Counted from the stretch's first letter, positions 35,524-44,691 are shown. The stretch is 64,000 nt of DNA from Psychrobacillus sp042945595 (GCF_042945595.1 NZ_CP168493.1:2852001-2916000), one strand, 5' to 3'. Program-made: numbers and translations. Notes: generated from the letters alone by a model not told the origin.

Positions 35524-35631
35524 GTCGCACTCCCTTCCTTTTAGAACGTTTGTTCTTTTTAATTGTACATCTTTTCTAAGAAAATGCAACATTCTAGATC
35601 AAGTATTTTCTACCAATTGAATGTATGAAAA

Positions 35632-35671
35632 AAAATCTCGGTGAGCGAGTGAAAAGCTCATCGAGATTTTT
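35632..35671 (-). terminator. Terminator of the EAL-HDOD gene
   Basis: AAAATCTCGGTGAGC pairs with GCTCATCGAGATTTT (one mismatch), then a T-run on the minus strand. Confidence 0.85.
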
Positions 35672-35682
35672 AGTAAAAAGCG

Positions 35683-36912
35683 TTAATTTAAAATTTCAGC
35701 AGCCCAACGACGTGCTTCTATATAAAAATTATTTAATACGGCGTGATCAATTTCAAGTATTGCAGCGCCAACTATCATGTCATTCCAACGAACTTCATCA
35801 CAAGCAATGGCTAGCTCTAAAAAAGGGGTCATTACAGTTTCGGTGCAAGCCAATGTTGCTACCACTTCATCTGAAAAAGGTAGCTCCTTAAGTAGTTGGT
35901 CCATCGAACGGTGTAATAATGTATCAATTAAAGAAAACATCCCTATGATGAAATATTCGGAAGCATTTGGTAGTAACTTACGTCTTGCTAGTAAATCGCA
36001 AAACTTTGCTCTAAATAATGACGCTTCAATGAGAGCCATGCTATCACCTGAATAGCTTATCTTTGTTTCCCGAAGCAATAAAACATATAACCAGTGACTC
36101 AAATCTTCTAAACCAAGCATGAGCACCCCCTGCTTAATAGAACGTACCTTTGACTTCGTACGAACAGCAGGCGAATTAATCATCTTTAACACTTTAAAAG
36201 AAAGAGAAACATCCCGTTCGATTTCATCTGCAACCTCCTCGATTGAAGCAGATTTATCCCGTAACAAGTTAATGATTCGAAAATATTGCGCCATATTTGT
36301 TGGTATTACAGTTCCTTTTACAATTTCTGGTTTTGCAAAGAAGTAACCTTGAAATAGCCCATACCCAGCTGCTTTTGCCTCATAAAATTCCGCCCGTGTT
36401 TCCACTTTTTCCGCAAGTAAAACTACATTCGGATAATTCGCTTTTACAATTTGTTCAATTGCTAGTCTTTCTGTTGATGTACTCTCAAGGAAATCTACTT
36501 TAATGAAGTTAACGATAGAAAATAGCTCATCATACAAAGTAACATTTTTTTGAAGGACAAAATCATCTAAAGCGATTAAAAAGCCAAGAGATTTAATTTC
36601 TCTTATCTTTTGAATTAATGAAATCGTAATAGGAATATCCTCTAATATTTCTACGACTATTCGATCCGTTGGAAATTTCGCAAACACTTCTTTTTCTAAC
36701 AAATTTTCCGTAAAGTTAATAAAACATAGTTTTTCTCCTGCTAGTTCATTAATGCCAATTGTAAGAAAAGAATGTACAAGCACATCTAAAGTAGCGGTAT
36801 CACCGTCTAGAGCGGGAAAAGAATTATTTTGCCCATCTCTATATAACAATTCATATGCAAAAATACGTTCATTTTTAGTAAAAATAGGCTGTCTCGCTAC
36901 AAAAATGTCCAT
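35683..36912 (-). CDS. EAL-HDOD signalling protein (YuxH type)
   Basis: This 409-residue protein joins a degenerate EAL domain (about 1-200) to an HDOD domain (about 205-400). The position of the EAL signature reads FAYELLYRDGQN, and the loop usually holding catalytic acids is changed, so c-di-GMP hydrolysis is unlikely. It more probably acts as a binding or scaffold protein. HDOD features are EIERDVSLSFKVLKMINSPA and SIKQGVLMLGLEDLSHWL. It is monocistronic with its own terminator. It resembles B. subtilis YuxH in layout. Confidence 0.88.
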   Translation of the reverse strand: MDIFVARQPIFTKNERIFAYELLYRDGQNNSFPALDGDTATLDVLVHSFLTIGINELAGEKLCFINFTENLLEKEVFAKFPTDRIVVEILEDIPITISLIQKIREIKSLGFLIALDDFVLQKNVTLYDELFSIVNFIKVDFLESTSTERLAIEQIVKANYPNVVLLAEKVETRAEFYEAKAAGYGLFQGYFFAKPEIVKGTVIPTNMAQYFRIINLLRDKSASIEEVADEIERDVSLSFKVLKMINSPAVRTKSKVRSIKQGVLMLGLEDLSHWLYVLLLRETKISYSGDSMALIEASLFRAKFCDLLARRKLLPNASEYFIIGMFSLIDTLLHRSMDQLLKELPFSDEVVATLACTETVMTPFLELAIACDEVRWNDMIVGAAILEIDHAVLNNFYIEARRWAAEILN

Positions 36913-37070
36913 GCAAATTCCTCTAATCTTTATAATTTCAATAATATAATTGTACCAAATTGGAAAAGGAAAATCGACCTATTATGAATCCATTACCTAT
37001 AGATGACAGACTACTAGTAAAATGATATGTTTTGTATGGGGAAATAATTGTATTTTTAGGGGGAAAAGAA

Positions 37071-37847
37071 ATGAAATCGATTTATTATGAACAGCATGGA
37101 AATTTGGCATATGTAACACTAAATAGACCTGATGCCTTAAATGCATTTAATTACGAGATGCTTCGAGAGCTAGGCGATATTACAGAATCTATCCGTATAA
37201 ATCCAGATATCCGTGTCGTAATTTTCACAGGAGCTGGAGATAAATCATTTAGTGTGGGAGCAGACTTAAAAGAACGAAAAAATTTAACAGCTCAACAAGT
37301 AAAACGAAATATTTATAAAATCGGAGAAGTATTCTCAGCTATTGAAAATCTTCCACAACCAACTATTGCTATGCTAAACGGCTACGCCTTTGGTGGAGGT
37401 ACAGAACTTGCACTAGCATGTGATTTCCGAATTGCAGCAGATGATATTCAACTAGGATTAACCGAAACAAGCTTAGCCATTATTCCAGGCGCAGGGGGAA
37501 CGCAACGTCTACCACGCCTTATCGGAGAAGCAAAAGCACTAGAGCTAATTTTAACAGCAAAAAGACTTAAATCAGAAGAAGCACTAGCGTATGGCTTAGT
37601 AACTAAAGTTACTTCTCGTGCAACATTAATAGCAGAAACAGAAAGCTTTGCAGCACTAATGCTTGCTAATGGACCAATCGCACTTCAACAAGCAAAGTTT
37701 GCGATCAAACACGGTATGAATGTAGATTTGCATACAGGGTTAAACATTGAACGTAAAGCCTACGAAATCACTATTCCAACAGAAGATCGAGTAGAAGCTT
37801 TAAATGCATTTAGTGAAAAAAGAAAACCAGTGTTTAAAGGAAAATAA
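37071..37847 (+). CDS. Enoyl-CoA hydratase/isomerase family protein
   Basis: This 258-residue crotonase-fold enzyme probably hydrates or isomerises an acyl-CoA. Signature segments are AYVTLNRPDALNAFNYEML, FTGAGDKSFSVGADLKER (oxyanion hole), AMLNGYAFGGGTELALACDFRIAA and LTETSLAIIPGAGGTQRLPR, where Glu is a catalytic candidate. GGGGG lies seven bases before the ATG at 37071. It is alone with its own terminator, so the pathway (fatty-acid or amino-acid breakdown) cannot be fixed from context. Confidence 0.9.
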   Translation: MKSIYYEQHGNLAYVTLNRPDALNAFNYEMLRELGDITESIRINPDIRVVIFTGAGDKSFSVGADLKERKNLTAQQVKRNIYKIGEVFSAIENLPQPTIAMLNGYAFGGGTELALACDFRIAADDIQLGLTETSLAIIPGAGGTQRLPRLIGEAKALELILTAKRLKSEEALAYGLVTKVTSRATLIAETESFAALMLANGPIALQQAKFAIKHGMNVDLHTGLNIERKAYEITIPTEDRVEALNAFSEKRKPVFKGK

Positions 37848-37861
37848 CTAATAATTTTTTT

Positions 37862-37894
37862 GGATAGTGAAGTGACTGAGTCACTTCACTATCC
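37862..37894 (+). terminator. Terminator of the enoyl-CoA hydratase gene
   Basis: GGATAGTGAAGTGACT pairs with AGTCACTTCACTATCC, followed by eight T. Confidence 0.92.
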
Positions 37895-37968
37895 TTTTTT
37901 TTTAGCAATTTGACGGTATGTTTGTTCGGTTTCCTCTTGGAAAAAGTGAAGACAAAATACACTTTGGG

Positions 37969-38032
37969 TATGTGGTAGTCGGACTAGCTTATGTGGTGCT
38001 CGATTCGAGTTATGTGGTGTTCAATTGTATTT
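37969..38032. repeat. 21-bp-period degenerate tandem repeat, locus 2
   Basis: ATGTGGT begins at 37970, 37991 and 38012. The units continue as AGTCGGACTAG, GCTCGATTCGAG and GTTCAATTG. Three units. Confidence 0.8.
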
Positions 38033-38106
38033 AATTTTAAGAATATCGCAAAAACACTTCTTCAAATGGTAAAATATAGTTGCATTTGTAAAAGGAGGCG
38101 AGTCAA

Positions 38107-39543
38107 ATTTTCAAGAATCGCTATTTTGCTATTATTTTATATGCTGTCTTATTAATTTGCTCCTTTAAACTATTTCACTTTCAATTGTCCCACCCAATCG
38201 TAGAGGATTATGGGCGGCTTTTACCTATCAAGATGAAGGCTGTGAAATCAAGCGATGATGAGGAGAAAGTTCGTAAAATTATAGAAGACGCGAATATGCA
38301 TGATGATCCAATTTCTATTGCAGGAATGCAGCATAGTCAAGGAGGTCAAACCCTCTATCCAAATGGCATTCTACTCGATATGAAAAACTATAATAAAATT
38401 CTAGCATTTGATAAAGAAAATAAAGTTATCACCGTACAAAGTGGTGTGACTTGGGCTGACATCCAATCCTATACCAACCCATATGGACTCGCTTTAATGG
38501 TTAGTCAATCGCAAAATATTTTCACTGTTGGTGGCTCATTAAGTGTGAATGTGCACGGCCGCGATATTCGAAATACTTCTTTGATTGAATCCGTAAAATC
38601 ATTTAGATTACTTAATGCAGAAGGGAATATTATTCATGTCAGTCGTGAAGAAAATCCTGAGCTCTTTCGGTTGGTCATTGGGGGTTACGGGTTATTCGGT
38701 GTTATTCTTGATGTAACATTGCAATTGACGGATGATGAACTCTATCAAGTTCAAACAAAATCGCTAGCTTACGATGAATACAGTTATTATTTCGCTACTA
38801 ATGTTCTTGGAAATGATACTGTAAAAATGCATTTGGCAAGAATTTCGGTTGCACCGGATAACTACTTGAAGGATATGTATATATCGAACTATTTCACGGC
38901 CGATGACCAATCACTGTTAAACAAACACTCTACTTTAAAACGGGAAAGCATCATCGCAGTCCCAAAATTCTTTCTAGGTCTTTCTCGTATCAATGATTGG
39001 GGAAAGAATATGTTTTGGAAAACACAAGAAACATACAATAAGAAGATTGATGGCTCTTATATTTCAAGAAATAATGTGATGCGCTCAGAATCAGCCTTTA
39101 TGGAATATGACAGTACGAGTAAAACGGAAATATTGCAAGAATATTTCGTACCAATAAATGAGTTTACCAACTATATAGATGACTTAAGAGAAATGCTCCA
39201 AATGGAAAAAGACTTTAATTTGCTGAACATTACCATTCGATATGTGAATAAGAATGATGAAGCAGTCCTGTCCTATGCAAAAGAAGACATGTTTGCCCTC
39301 GTTTTGCTTATAAATCATGGAACTAGTAAAGACAGTATCGAAGAAACGGGTCAAGTCATTCGGAAAATGATTGATATTACGTTAGCTCATGATGGAAGCT
39401 ATTATCTTCCCTACTATAACTATCCTACAAAAGAACAGTTGGAAGAGGCATATCCGAGAGCGGAAGAATTTTTTGAAATGAAGGAAAAATATGATCCTAA
39501 TCACCGGTTCATGAATCTTTTCTATGAGGGGTATAACGGATGA
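38107..39543 (+). CDS. Membrane-anchored FAD-linked oxidase (ALO/vanillyl-alcohol oxidase family), apparent ATT start
   Basis: This FAD-binding oxidoreductase has a PCMH-type FAD domain (GMQHSQGGQTLYPNG, then VQSGVTWADIQSYTNPYGLA and IGGYGLFGVILDVTLQL). The C-terminal domain is like that of sugar-lactone oxidases (YDPNHRFMNLFYEG). The first canonical start (TTG at 38185) has no ribosome site. GGAGG at 38094-38098 points to codon ATT at 38107. From there the frame adds an ideal signal anchor: FKNRYFAIILYAVLLICSF. I therefore call 478 residues with a rare ATT start. The next gene overlaps the stop by four bases. The substrate is unknown. Confidence 0.78.
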   Translation: MFKNRYFAIILYAVLLICSFKLFHFQLSHPIVEDYGRLLPIKMKAVKSSDDEEKVRKIIEDANMHDDPISIAGMQHSQGGQTLYPNGILLDMKNYNKILAFDKENKVITVQSGVTWADIQSYTNPYGLALMVSQSQNIFTVGGSLSVNVHGRDIRNTSLIESVKSFRLLNAEGNIIHVSREENPELFRLVIGGYGLFGVILDVTLQLTDDELYQVQTKSLAYDEYSYYFATNVLGNDTVKMHLARISVAPDNYLKDMYISNYFTADDQSLLNKHSTLKRESIIAVPKFFLGLSRINDWGKNMFWKTQETYNKKIDGSYISRNNVMRSESAFMEYDSTSKTEILQEYFVPINEFTNYIDDLREMLQMEKDFNLLNITIRYVNKNDEAVLSYAKEDMFALVLLINHGTSKDSIEETGQVIRKMIDITLAHDGSYYLPYYNYPTKEQLEEAYPRAEEFFEMKEKYDPNHRFMNLFYEGYNG

Positions 39544-40076
39544 ATTATAGAAGATTTATTGTTTATCAGAGCACTATAGGTATGGCGGCAAGTATGATTT
39601 TTCCGTTCTATGTGTTGCTATTAAAAAATGTCGGGAGCAGCTATTCACAGTTCGGTTGGGCATACGGAATATTTGCATTAACCGCAGCTTTAAGTTACCC
39701 CATAATTGGAAAGCTCGCTGATAAAACGGGAGATAAAATTCTATTGGTTATTTATTCCTGGGGAATGGCACTGATATTGCTCGTTTTTCCACTTGCTTAT
39801 GAAATTTGGCATGTTTATGCCCTTCAAGTTGTGATGGGATTACTTGGAGCGGTTCAGAAGAATTCGGAAAAAACAGTTCTAGCTCGTACTGTTAAAAAAG
39901 AGACTGCAGGCAAGGAAATCGGTCGCTATCATATTTGGACATCTGTTGGTGCAGCTTTAGCGGTTATAGTTACGGGGTATTTAGTTGATTTCCTGACGAT
40001 TGGGAGTATTTTTTATGTAGCTTCTATTGTATTTGCTTGGAGTGGGTTTTATATGATGAAATTGGAAAAGTCTTGA
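39540..40076 (+). CDS. Half-size MFS transporter-like protein
   Basis: This 178-residue integral membrane protein has about six predicted spans and matches one half of a major facilitator protein: FYVLLLKNVGSSYSQFGWAYG, then the loop motif GKLADKTGDK between spans 2 and 3. Full MFS proteins have twelve spans, so this could dimerise, be a partner for the FAD oxidase, or be a truncated gene. The ATGA overlap with the oxidase argues for a functional, co-translated pair. The substrate is unknown. Confidence 0.78.
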   Translation: MNYRRFIVYQSTIGMAASMIFPFYVLLLKNVGSSYSQFGWAYGIFALTAALSYPIIGKLADKTGDKILLVIYSWGMALILLVFPLAYEIWHVYALQVVMGLLGAVQKNSEKTVLARTVKKETAGKEIGRYHIWTSVGAALAVIVTGYLVDFLTIGSIFYVASIVFAWSGFYMMKLEKS

Positions 40077-40092
40077 GTACTAAATTGGTAAA

Positions 40093-40177
40093 TATGTGGT
40101 ACTCGGGCCAGGTTATGTGGTACTCAGGCTAGTTTATGCGGCACTCGGATTGAGCTATGTGGTATTCAGCCTGAAAT
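40093..40177. repeat. 21-bp-period degenerate tandem repeat, locus 3
   Basis: ATGTGGT or ATGCGGC begins at 40094, 40115, 40136 and 40157, each 21 bp apart, continuing as ACTCGGGCCAG, ACTCAGGCTAG and so on. The same unit as at 37,969; the two arrays flank the FAD oxidase/MFS pair. Confidence 0.85.
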
Positions 40178-40239
40178 GTAATAATTAGATAGTTATAAGC
40201 GTTTTTCAAGTGAATAAAACTAGTTAAATACAAATGAAA

Positions 40240-40275
40240 GAGAGACAAAACCAGATATTTTATGGTTTGTCTCTC
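40240..40275. terminator. Hairpin downstream of the MFS-like gene
   Basis: GAGAGACAAA pairs with TTTGTCTCTC, extended by ACCA/TGGT in the loop region. Only a weak T-run (CATTTTC) follows. Confidence 0.6.
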
Positions 40276-40356
40276 CATTTTCACTTTAATAAAGCTCTCC
40301 ATGTTTTGTAGCAATTAACGTATATAATCCTGGTATATTATTTTCTACTCTTTCAG

Positions 40357-40509
40357 GCCACCAGGCAGAATTTAATAGGTTCCACCATATTCATGTATTT
40401 TAATAGTTAATAATTTCCCATCTTTAACTATAACTGCTTTCGCTTAATTCCTTATTCCAATTTTAAATACTTTAACTATAGCTTTTTATGCTAGATTTTC
40501 TATGCTCAT
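40357..40509 (-). pseudogene. Decayed nudix hydrolase fragment
   Basis: The minus strand encodes AVIVKDGKLLTIKIHEYGGTY, a stop, then ILPGG, which is the usual start of a nudix domain up to the nudix box. The box itself is lost, and the following frame is full of stops. An ATG at 40509, with GGAGAG eight bases upstream, may be the old start, but a stop (TAA) follows after seven codons. I read it as a degraded gene. The rest of the 550-bp gap holds a 21-bp repeat and a hairpin. Confidence 0.6.
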
Positions 40510-40624
40510 TTTAAATACTCTCCAATCAATATCAATTAATCATCCAGCTTTACCTATTTATCTATTCTCCATCATTATCCAAAATTCCTTCATCTTGTGA
40601 TAAGCTTGACTGGAGGTGAATCGA

Positions 40625-41526
40625 ATGAAGAGAAAAGCCATATATGTTGAAACATCTATCAATACAGAAATGGAAAAGTTATGGGATGCAACGCAGAAAC
40701 CAGACTTACATGAGCAATGGGATCTCCGCTTTTCTTCTATCACCTATTTACCAAAAGAAGAAAATAAACCGCACATTTTGAATATAAAACGAATATTGGA
40801 TTTGGCTTGAACATTGCTGGGTGGGGAAAAAGTGTTGGTACTTTTCATGCAAAGGACGATTCGAGAACATCCTCCTTACACTTTGGAACGGATCAAGCGA
40901 TTTCCATCATTCGCGAAGGAAAAGGCTATTGGAAGTATAAGCCTGATCAAAGTTCGATTACATTTCTTACACAATATGATTATGAAACTAATTTCGGCGC
41001 AATAGGTAGATTTTTTGACCGTCTTATTTTCCGACCACTTATCGGATGGGCAACCGCACTAAGCTTTGATGTATTAAAGAGATGGCTTGAAAAAGGAGAA
41101 TCTCCATCTGCACAATATAGTCGATTTTTCAGTCATTGGATCATCACACTCTTATTCTTTTTCGTATGGATATATCAAGGCTTAGTACCTAAATTGATAA
41201 TGATGCACCCAGAAGAAGTGTCCATGACGAAAAACTTACTAGCTATAACAACAAGTGAAGCATCTGGCATTGTCGCAACAATTGGCATAGCGGAAATAAT
41301 CTTTGGTTTCATTTGGTTACTCTATTCAAATAAAAAAAGATTACTAGGAATACAATTAATCCTTTTTCCTCTGCTCACCTTATCGGCTATTTATGCAGAT
41401 CCTACTATTCTTAGTCATCCATTTAATCCTTTAACTTTTAACGTAACTTTATTTGGGCTTTCTATTATTGGATTTTTCATGAGTAAGGATATTCCTTCTG
41501 CTAAAAGTTGCAAACGAACGAGATAA
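40625..41526 (+). pseudogene. yndG: YndG-like SRPBCC/DoxX-like protein, frameshifted
   Basis: Two overlapping frames together give one protein. Residues 1-50 (KRKAIYVETSINTEMEKLWD, an SRPBCC start) are read from the ATG at 40625. The remainder (HFEYKTNIGFGLNIAGWGKS and on) is in the -1 frame from about 40771. The C-terminal half has about four membrane spans of the DoxX-like type. The break lies in the A-rich stretch 40752-40770; a single missing base would restore the frame. GGAGGTG precedes the ATG. It heads a yndG-yndH-yndJ cluster known from B. subtilis. It could also be an assembly indel. Confidence 0.75.
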
Positions 41527-41537
41527 GGAGCATTTAA

Positions 41538-42149
41538 ATGTCTATCTATAAACAAATACTTGGTGAGCAATTTTATCAGCTTCAGCCAATGCTCCAAAAA
41601 AGATATGCACTTCCTAATGGGAAACCTTTTAAAGCAACCGGCACCATGAAAAAAATAAGTGGAGGACCTAAATGGCTGCTCCCTTTGTTTTTGCTAGGAA
41701 CTCGTTGGAAGTTTTTATTTCCTGAGCAAGGAGAAAACATTCCTTTTTCTATAGTAAACAGTAGTCGAATTGGGGCAAATGGCGAGAACCAAGTCCACTG
41801 GGAAAGAATCTTTCAGTTTCCTAAAAAGAAAAGATATTTTAATGCACTTATGAGCCTAGATGCTAATGAAGACATCGTAAAAGATTATCTAGGAGAACCG
41901 AGTTTATTTTACTCCGAACTGGCTTTCTTTGTTTCGAAAGAAGGACATATGCAAATTGAATCAAGAAAACAGCGAGTTGTTCTTGGATCAATTGAAATTC
42001 CCCTATCTAAAATTTTTCAAGGTATTGTACAAGTAAAAGAATATTATATAGAAGAAAGAGATGTTTTTTCGATACATGTCGTCATTACGAATCCTATAAT
42101 CGGCAATTTATTTGAATACGAAGGAGAATTTCGAGCGGATGACTTTTAA
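41538..42149 (+). CDS. yndH: DUF4166 protein (YndH-like)
   Basis: This 203-residue protein matches the DUF4166 family, seen in B. subtilis YndH. It has no signal peptide and no convincing membrane span. Recognisable pieces are LQPMLQKRYALPNGKPFKA, KISGGPKWLLPLFLLGTRW (amphipathic) and VHWERIFQFPKKKRYFNALM. No catalytic motif is evident. It starts 11 bases after the yndG stop and overlaps yndJ, so the three form one operon. Function is unknown; a role with the YndJ membrane protein is inferred. Confidence 0.75.
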   Translation: MSIYKQILGEQFYQLQPMLQKRYALPNGKPFKATGTMKKISGGPKWLLPLFLLGTRWKFLFPEQGENIPFSIVNSSRIGANGENQVHWERIFQFPKKKRYFNALMSLDANEDIVKDYLGEPSLFYSELAFFVSKEGHMQIESRKQRVVLGSIEIPLSKIFQGIVQVKEYYIEERDVFSIHVVITNPIIGNLFEYEGEFRADDF

Positions 42150-43701
42150 AAGGATTGTGTTATTGCATATTATTTTATTTCTAGCTACTATGTTTTTTAG
42201 TGTAACTCCTTGGTATTTTTTAATGCTAACAGTTGCTCAGCTTTTATTTGTACCAATCACTCTACAATTGATCTTGAAACAAGAGAATCGATTGTATTAT
42301 TATTTTGCAATACCAGCATTTGCGTCTGTTTTTATTTTACAAATAACGACGGATACTAAGTTGGACCTTTTATTAGCAGCTATTTATCTACTTTTCACAT
42401 TTGTCGTTGCTTTATATGGATTCGGTCGTTTTATCCGCCGAGGCTTTGCACATTTAGAAGAATTTTCGATTGATGCTGGGATGATGTATTTATTCATCGG
42501 GGGTATTTGGTTCTTTGCTTCTGTTGCTGAGATTGATACTGGGTTCTCACCTATCCTTACATGGTTAACAGGAATTCACTTTCATTATTCTGCTTTCTTA
42601 TTACCCATTTTCGTAGGATTTCTCGGTCGCTTATATAAGACAACTGCATATAAAATATTCTGTACCATTATTTTAATTTCACCGATCATTGTAGCAATAG
42701 GTATAACCTTCTTCTCATGGCTTGAAGTTGTTTCCGTGCTTCTTTGTATTATTGGGATTTATGGGCTCATTGTATTAACTATTAAAGCAACTTTTGCAAG
42801 TGTACGACAAAAAGTGTTCGTGCTTATATCATTCGGTTCGTTAGGGGTTACCATTATTTTTTCATTACTGTATGCAACTAGAATTTTTAGTATAGGCATT
42901 GATTTTATGCTTCGTTTTCATGGTTTTTTTAATTGTATTTTATTCGCCCTGTGCGGGATTATTGGTTGGTCTATTTTCACACCTCCTTCAAAAGGACAAG
43001 GTTGGCGTTTTCCAGTTAGCAAAGTTAAAGGAAAGTACATAATTGGAGAGCAAATTTTAACTGACCATATGGATAAAAAAGCATACAAAGGTCTTGTGAA
43101 TGATATGAATATATATGTTCAGAAGGAAACTATGGCTTCTACGATCATCGATTTTTATGAAAACACAACTCAATACAGACTATTTTCGGAAGTGCACTGG
43201 CATGCTTGGTTTAAACCTTTTGCAGCTATTTATAAACTTATTAGTAGGAAAATAGAACAGCTCAATCTCCCATATTCTAATAAACAGATGGAAATGACTG
43301 GAGACATAGTTGCCGTAGAGGATGGTCGCTCCGATACGAGAGCATGGGTACGAAAAATCAACAAAGAAGTCATCTTTGTCGCTCTCTACTCATCCCATCG
43401 AGCGAATAATAAAACGTATATGAATATTGCTTTGCCACTCCCTTGGTCATCAATGATTGGAATACTGGAATTGCATCAGCAAGGAGAAAAGCTTCTCTTA
43501 ACAAGTAAAGGATCTAGCGATTCCGATGCGGGGATTTATTTAGCTATTAAGAAATACGTATTTAAATTACCACTACAAGAGCAATTTTTACTTGAGGAAA
43601 TAAAAGAAGGAGAGCTTCGTGCAAAACATCAAATGCGGATATTCTCTATACCTTTTTTAACGATTAATTACGGGATTCATAGAAAAGAAATCTTTAATTA
43701 A
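42139..43701 (+). CDS. yndJ: YndJ-like multi-span membrane protein
   Basis: This 520-residue protein has about nine to ten predicted membrane spans in the first 310 residues, then a soluble C-terminal domain (about 310-520) that contains MEMTGDIVAVEDGRSDTRAWVRKI and ends with a YndJ-like tail. I chose the ATG at 42139, which overlaps yndH by 11 bases, over a TTG at 42112 without a ribosome site; AAGGAG is 12 bases away, a little far. No transport or enzyme motif is recognised. Confidence 0.75.
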   Translation: MTFKRIVLLHIILFLATMFFSVTPWYFLMLTVAQLLFVPITLQLILKQENRLYYYFAIPAFASVFILQITTDTKLDLLLAAIYLLFTFVVALYGFGRFIRRGFAHLEEFSIDAGMMYLFIGGIWFFASVAEIDTGFSPILTWLTGIHFHYSAFLLPIFVGFLGRLYKTTAYKIFCTIILISPIIVAIGITFFSWLEVVSVLLCIIGIYGLIVLTIKATFASVRQKVFVLISFGSLGVTIIFSLLYATRIFSIGIDFMLRFHGFFNCILFALCGIIGWSIFTPPSKGQGWRFPVSKVKGKYIIGEQILTDHMDKKAYKGLVNDMNIYVQKETMASTIIDFYENTTQYRLFSEVHWHAWFKPFAAIYKLISRKIEQLNLPYSNKQMEMTGDIVAVEDGRSDTRAWVRKINKEVIFVALYSSHRANNKTYMNIALPLPWSSMIGILELHQQGEKLLLTSKGSSDSDAGIYLAIKKYVFKLPLQEQFLLEEIKEGELRAKHQMRIFSIPFLTINYGIHRKEIFN

Positions 43702-43704
43702 ATG

Positions 43705-43747
43705 AAGGAGCTTTCCGTTAAGTAACGGGTTCCGTTACCTATCGCAA
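43705..43747. repeat. Left boundary repeat of the cassette-like array
   Basis: Contains AAGGAGCTTTCCGTTAAGTA then ACGGGTTCCGTTACCTATCGC. The same sequence, inverted, is at 55550-55593. It starts three bases after the yndJ stop and includes the palindrome TAACGG-GTT-CCGTTA. Confidence 0.85.
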
Positions 43748-43790
43748 AACTAGAATTTACACACATAATTGTAAGTAAAAATGTATTATT

Positions 43791-43817
43791 AAAAGCACCG
43801 TAAATTACGGTGCTTTT
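43791..43817. terminator. Bidirectional terminator, yndJ side
   Basis: AAAAGCACCGTAA pairs perfectly with TTACGGTGCTTTT around one base. Confidence 0.85.
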
Positions 43818-43828
43818 GTCTACTAAAA

Positions 43829-43860
43829 AATAGCCCAGTTCAATTTCGAACTGGGCTATT
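43829..43860. terminator. Second bidirectional hairpin
   Basis: AATAGCCCAGTTC pairs perfectly with GAACTGGGCTATT around six bases, next to the first terminator. Confidence 0.75.
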
Positions 43861-43885
43861 GCCTGTGTTTAAATGCCAAACGCTT

Positions 43886-43907
43886 GTTCAACTAAAGAAC
43901 CCGTTAG
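43886..43907. repeat. Array repeat, left-most partial copy
   Basis: GTTCAACTAAAGAACCCGTT, then AG: only the tail part of the array repeat. It runs into the 195-bp element. Confidence 0.65.
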
Positions 43908-44102
43908 CCATCCATGCAGCACAAAATCAGTGCTGCACCACAGAGAATGAAAATGGTTATTGGAGTCAATACTAGAAGTCTACCGAAAATAATAGACTTA
44001 ATAATGTCCGCTCTCCTCTTTTTTTAAACGATTAAGCAGGGGTCTTCTTAAGTATTGTTATTTTTCTTTTCTTTAAGAAACTAATTTTCATGGTAGTTGA
44101 AT
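43903..44102. repeat. About 195-bp nested element, copy 1
   Basis: Runs from GTTAGCCATCCATGCAGCAC to CATGGTAGTTGAA. It has a hairpin GCAGCAC/GTGCTGC and a conserved middle (CACAGAGAATGAAAATGGTT, CGCTCTCCTC, AAGCAGGGGTCTT). It splits the repeat tail GTTAGTTGAA. Confidence 0.85.
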
Positions 44103-44129
44103 AAGGAAGGAGATGTCAATTTGTAAAAA

Positions 44130-44525
44130 CTAATTAACTTTGAGGTTAATTTTCTCTTCATATTCACCTGTATTAGTCCGCCATTTAATTTCTATATAGG
44201 CATGATTTAACGATATAATTGCGTTATCTATATCTGGAGGATGATTACTACTGCCAGTTCCAAACGATATTGCTGTTTGATTCTCTTGAGGTTCAATTTC
44301 CCCAGTACGTGCACCTTCGTCAGTAACTAACGAATAAGTGACATATAGAAGTTCCTCATCTCCTGTATATTCAATTCCTCCTCTATCATAGAGTTCCGAA
44401 TCGGTCACTTCGTATGTTACGTGTGCTTTCCATAAGTCCTCTTCACCAGTAGCTTTAATAGTTTCTTGATTTGAACAAGCGGTTAAAAGCATTATTGTAA
44501 GTAATAAAGTGAGTATTTTTCTCAA
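44130..44525 (-). CDS. Small lipoprotein, GEEDLW/GEGENW family
   Basis: This 131-residue protein has a type II signal peptide, RKILTLLLTIMLLTAC, with the cysteine at residue 16. It would be lipid-anchored on the outer face of the membrane. After the lipobox comes ATGEEDLWKAHVTYEVTD, related to the GEGENW segment of the lipoproteins at 54692 and 53170. The start is a TTG at 44525, seven bases after GGGG. Function unknown. It is the left-most gene of the array, and follows a 195-bp element. Confidence 0.75.
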   Translation of the reverse strand: MRKILTLLLTIMLLTACSNQETIKATGEEDLWKAHVTYEVTDSELYDRGGIEYTGDEELLYVTYSLVTDEGARTGEIEPQENQTAISFGTGSSNHPPDIDNAIISLNHAYIEIKWRTNTGEYEEKINLKVN

Positions 44526-44603
44526 CTTAATTCCCCTCTCCAAAAATCTTGGATTGATTTTTCCCCATGTAATAACTATTTCGACAATTGTATAAAAATA
44601 CCT

Positions 44604-44689
44604 CTTATTGAACTAAACTGCACCGTTAGTTCAACAAGCAAATAGGCTTTACTCCATCTGGAAGTACAGTTAGCACCGATTAGTTGAAG
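44604..44689. repeat. Array repeat copy 1
   Basis: CTTATTGAACTAAACTGCAC, CGTTAGTTCAACAAG, a variant second hairpin and the tail CACCGATTAGTTGAAG. It ends two bases before the next stop codon. Confidence 0.8.
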
Positions 44690-44691
44690 AA

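Noticed and set aside
40807..41526. Independent gene of 239 codons
   Set aside because: Its start is internal to the frameshifted yndG; the reading continues upstream without a start or ribosome site.
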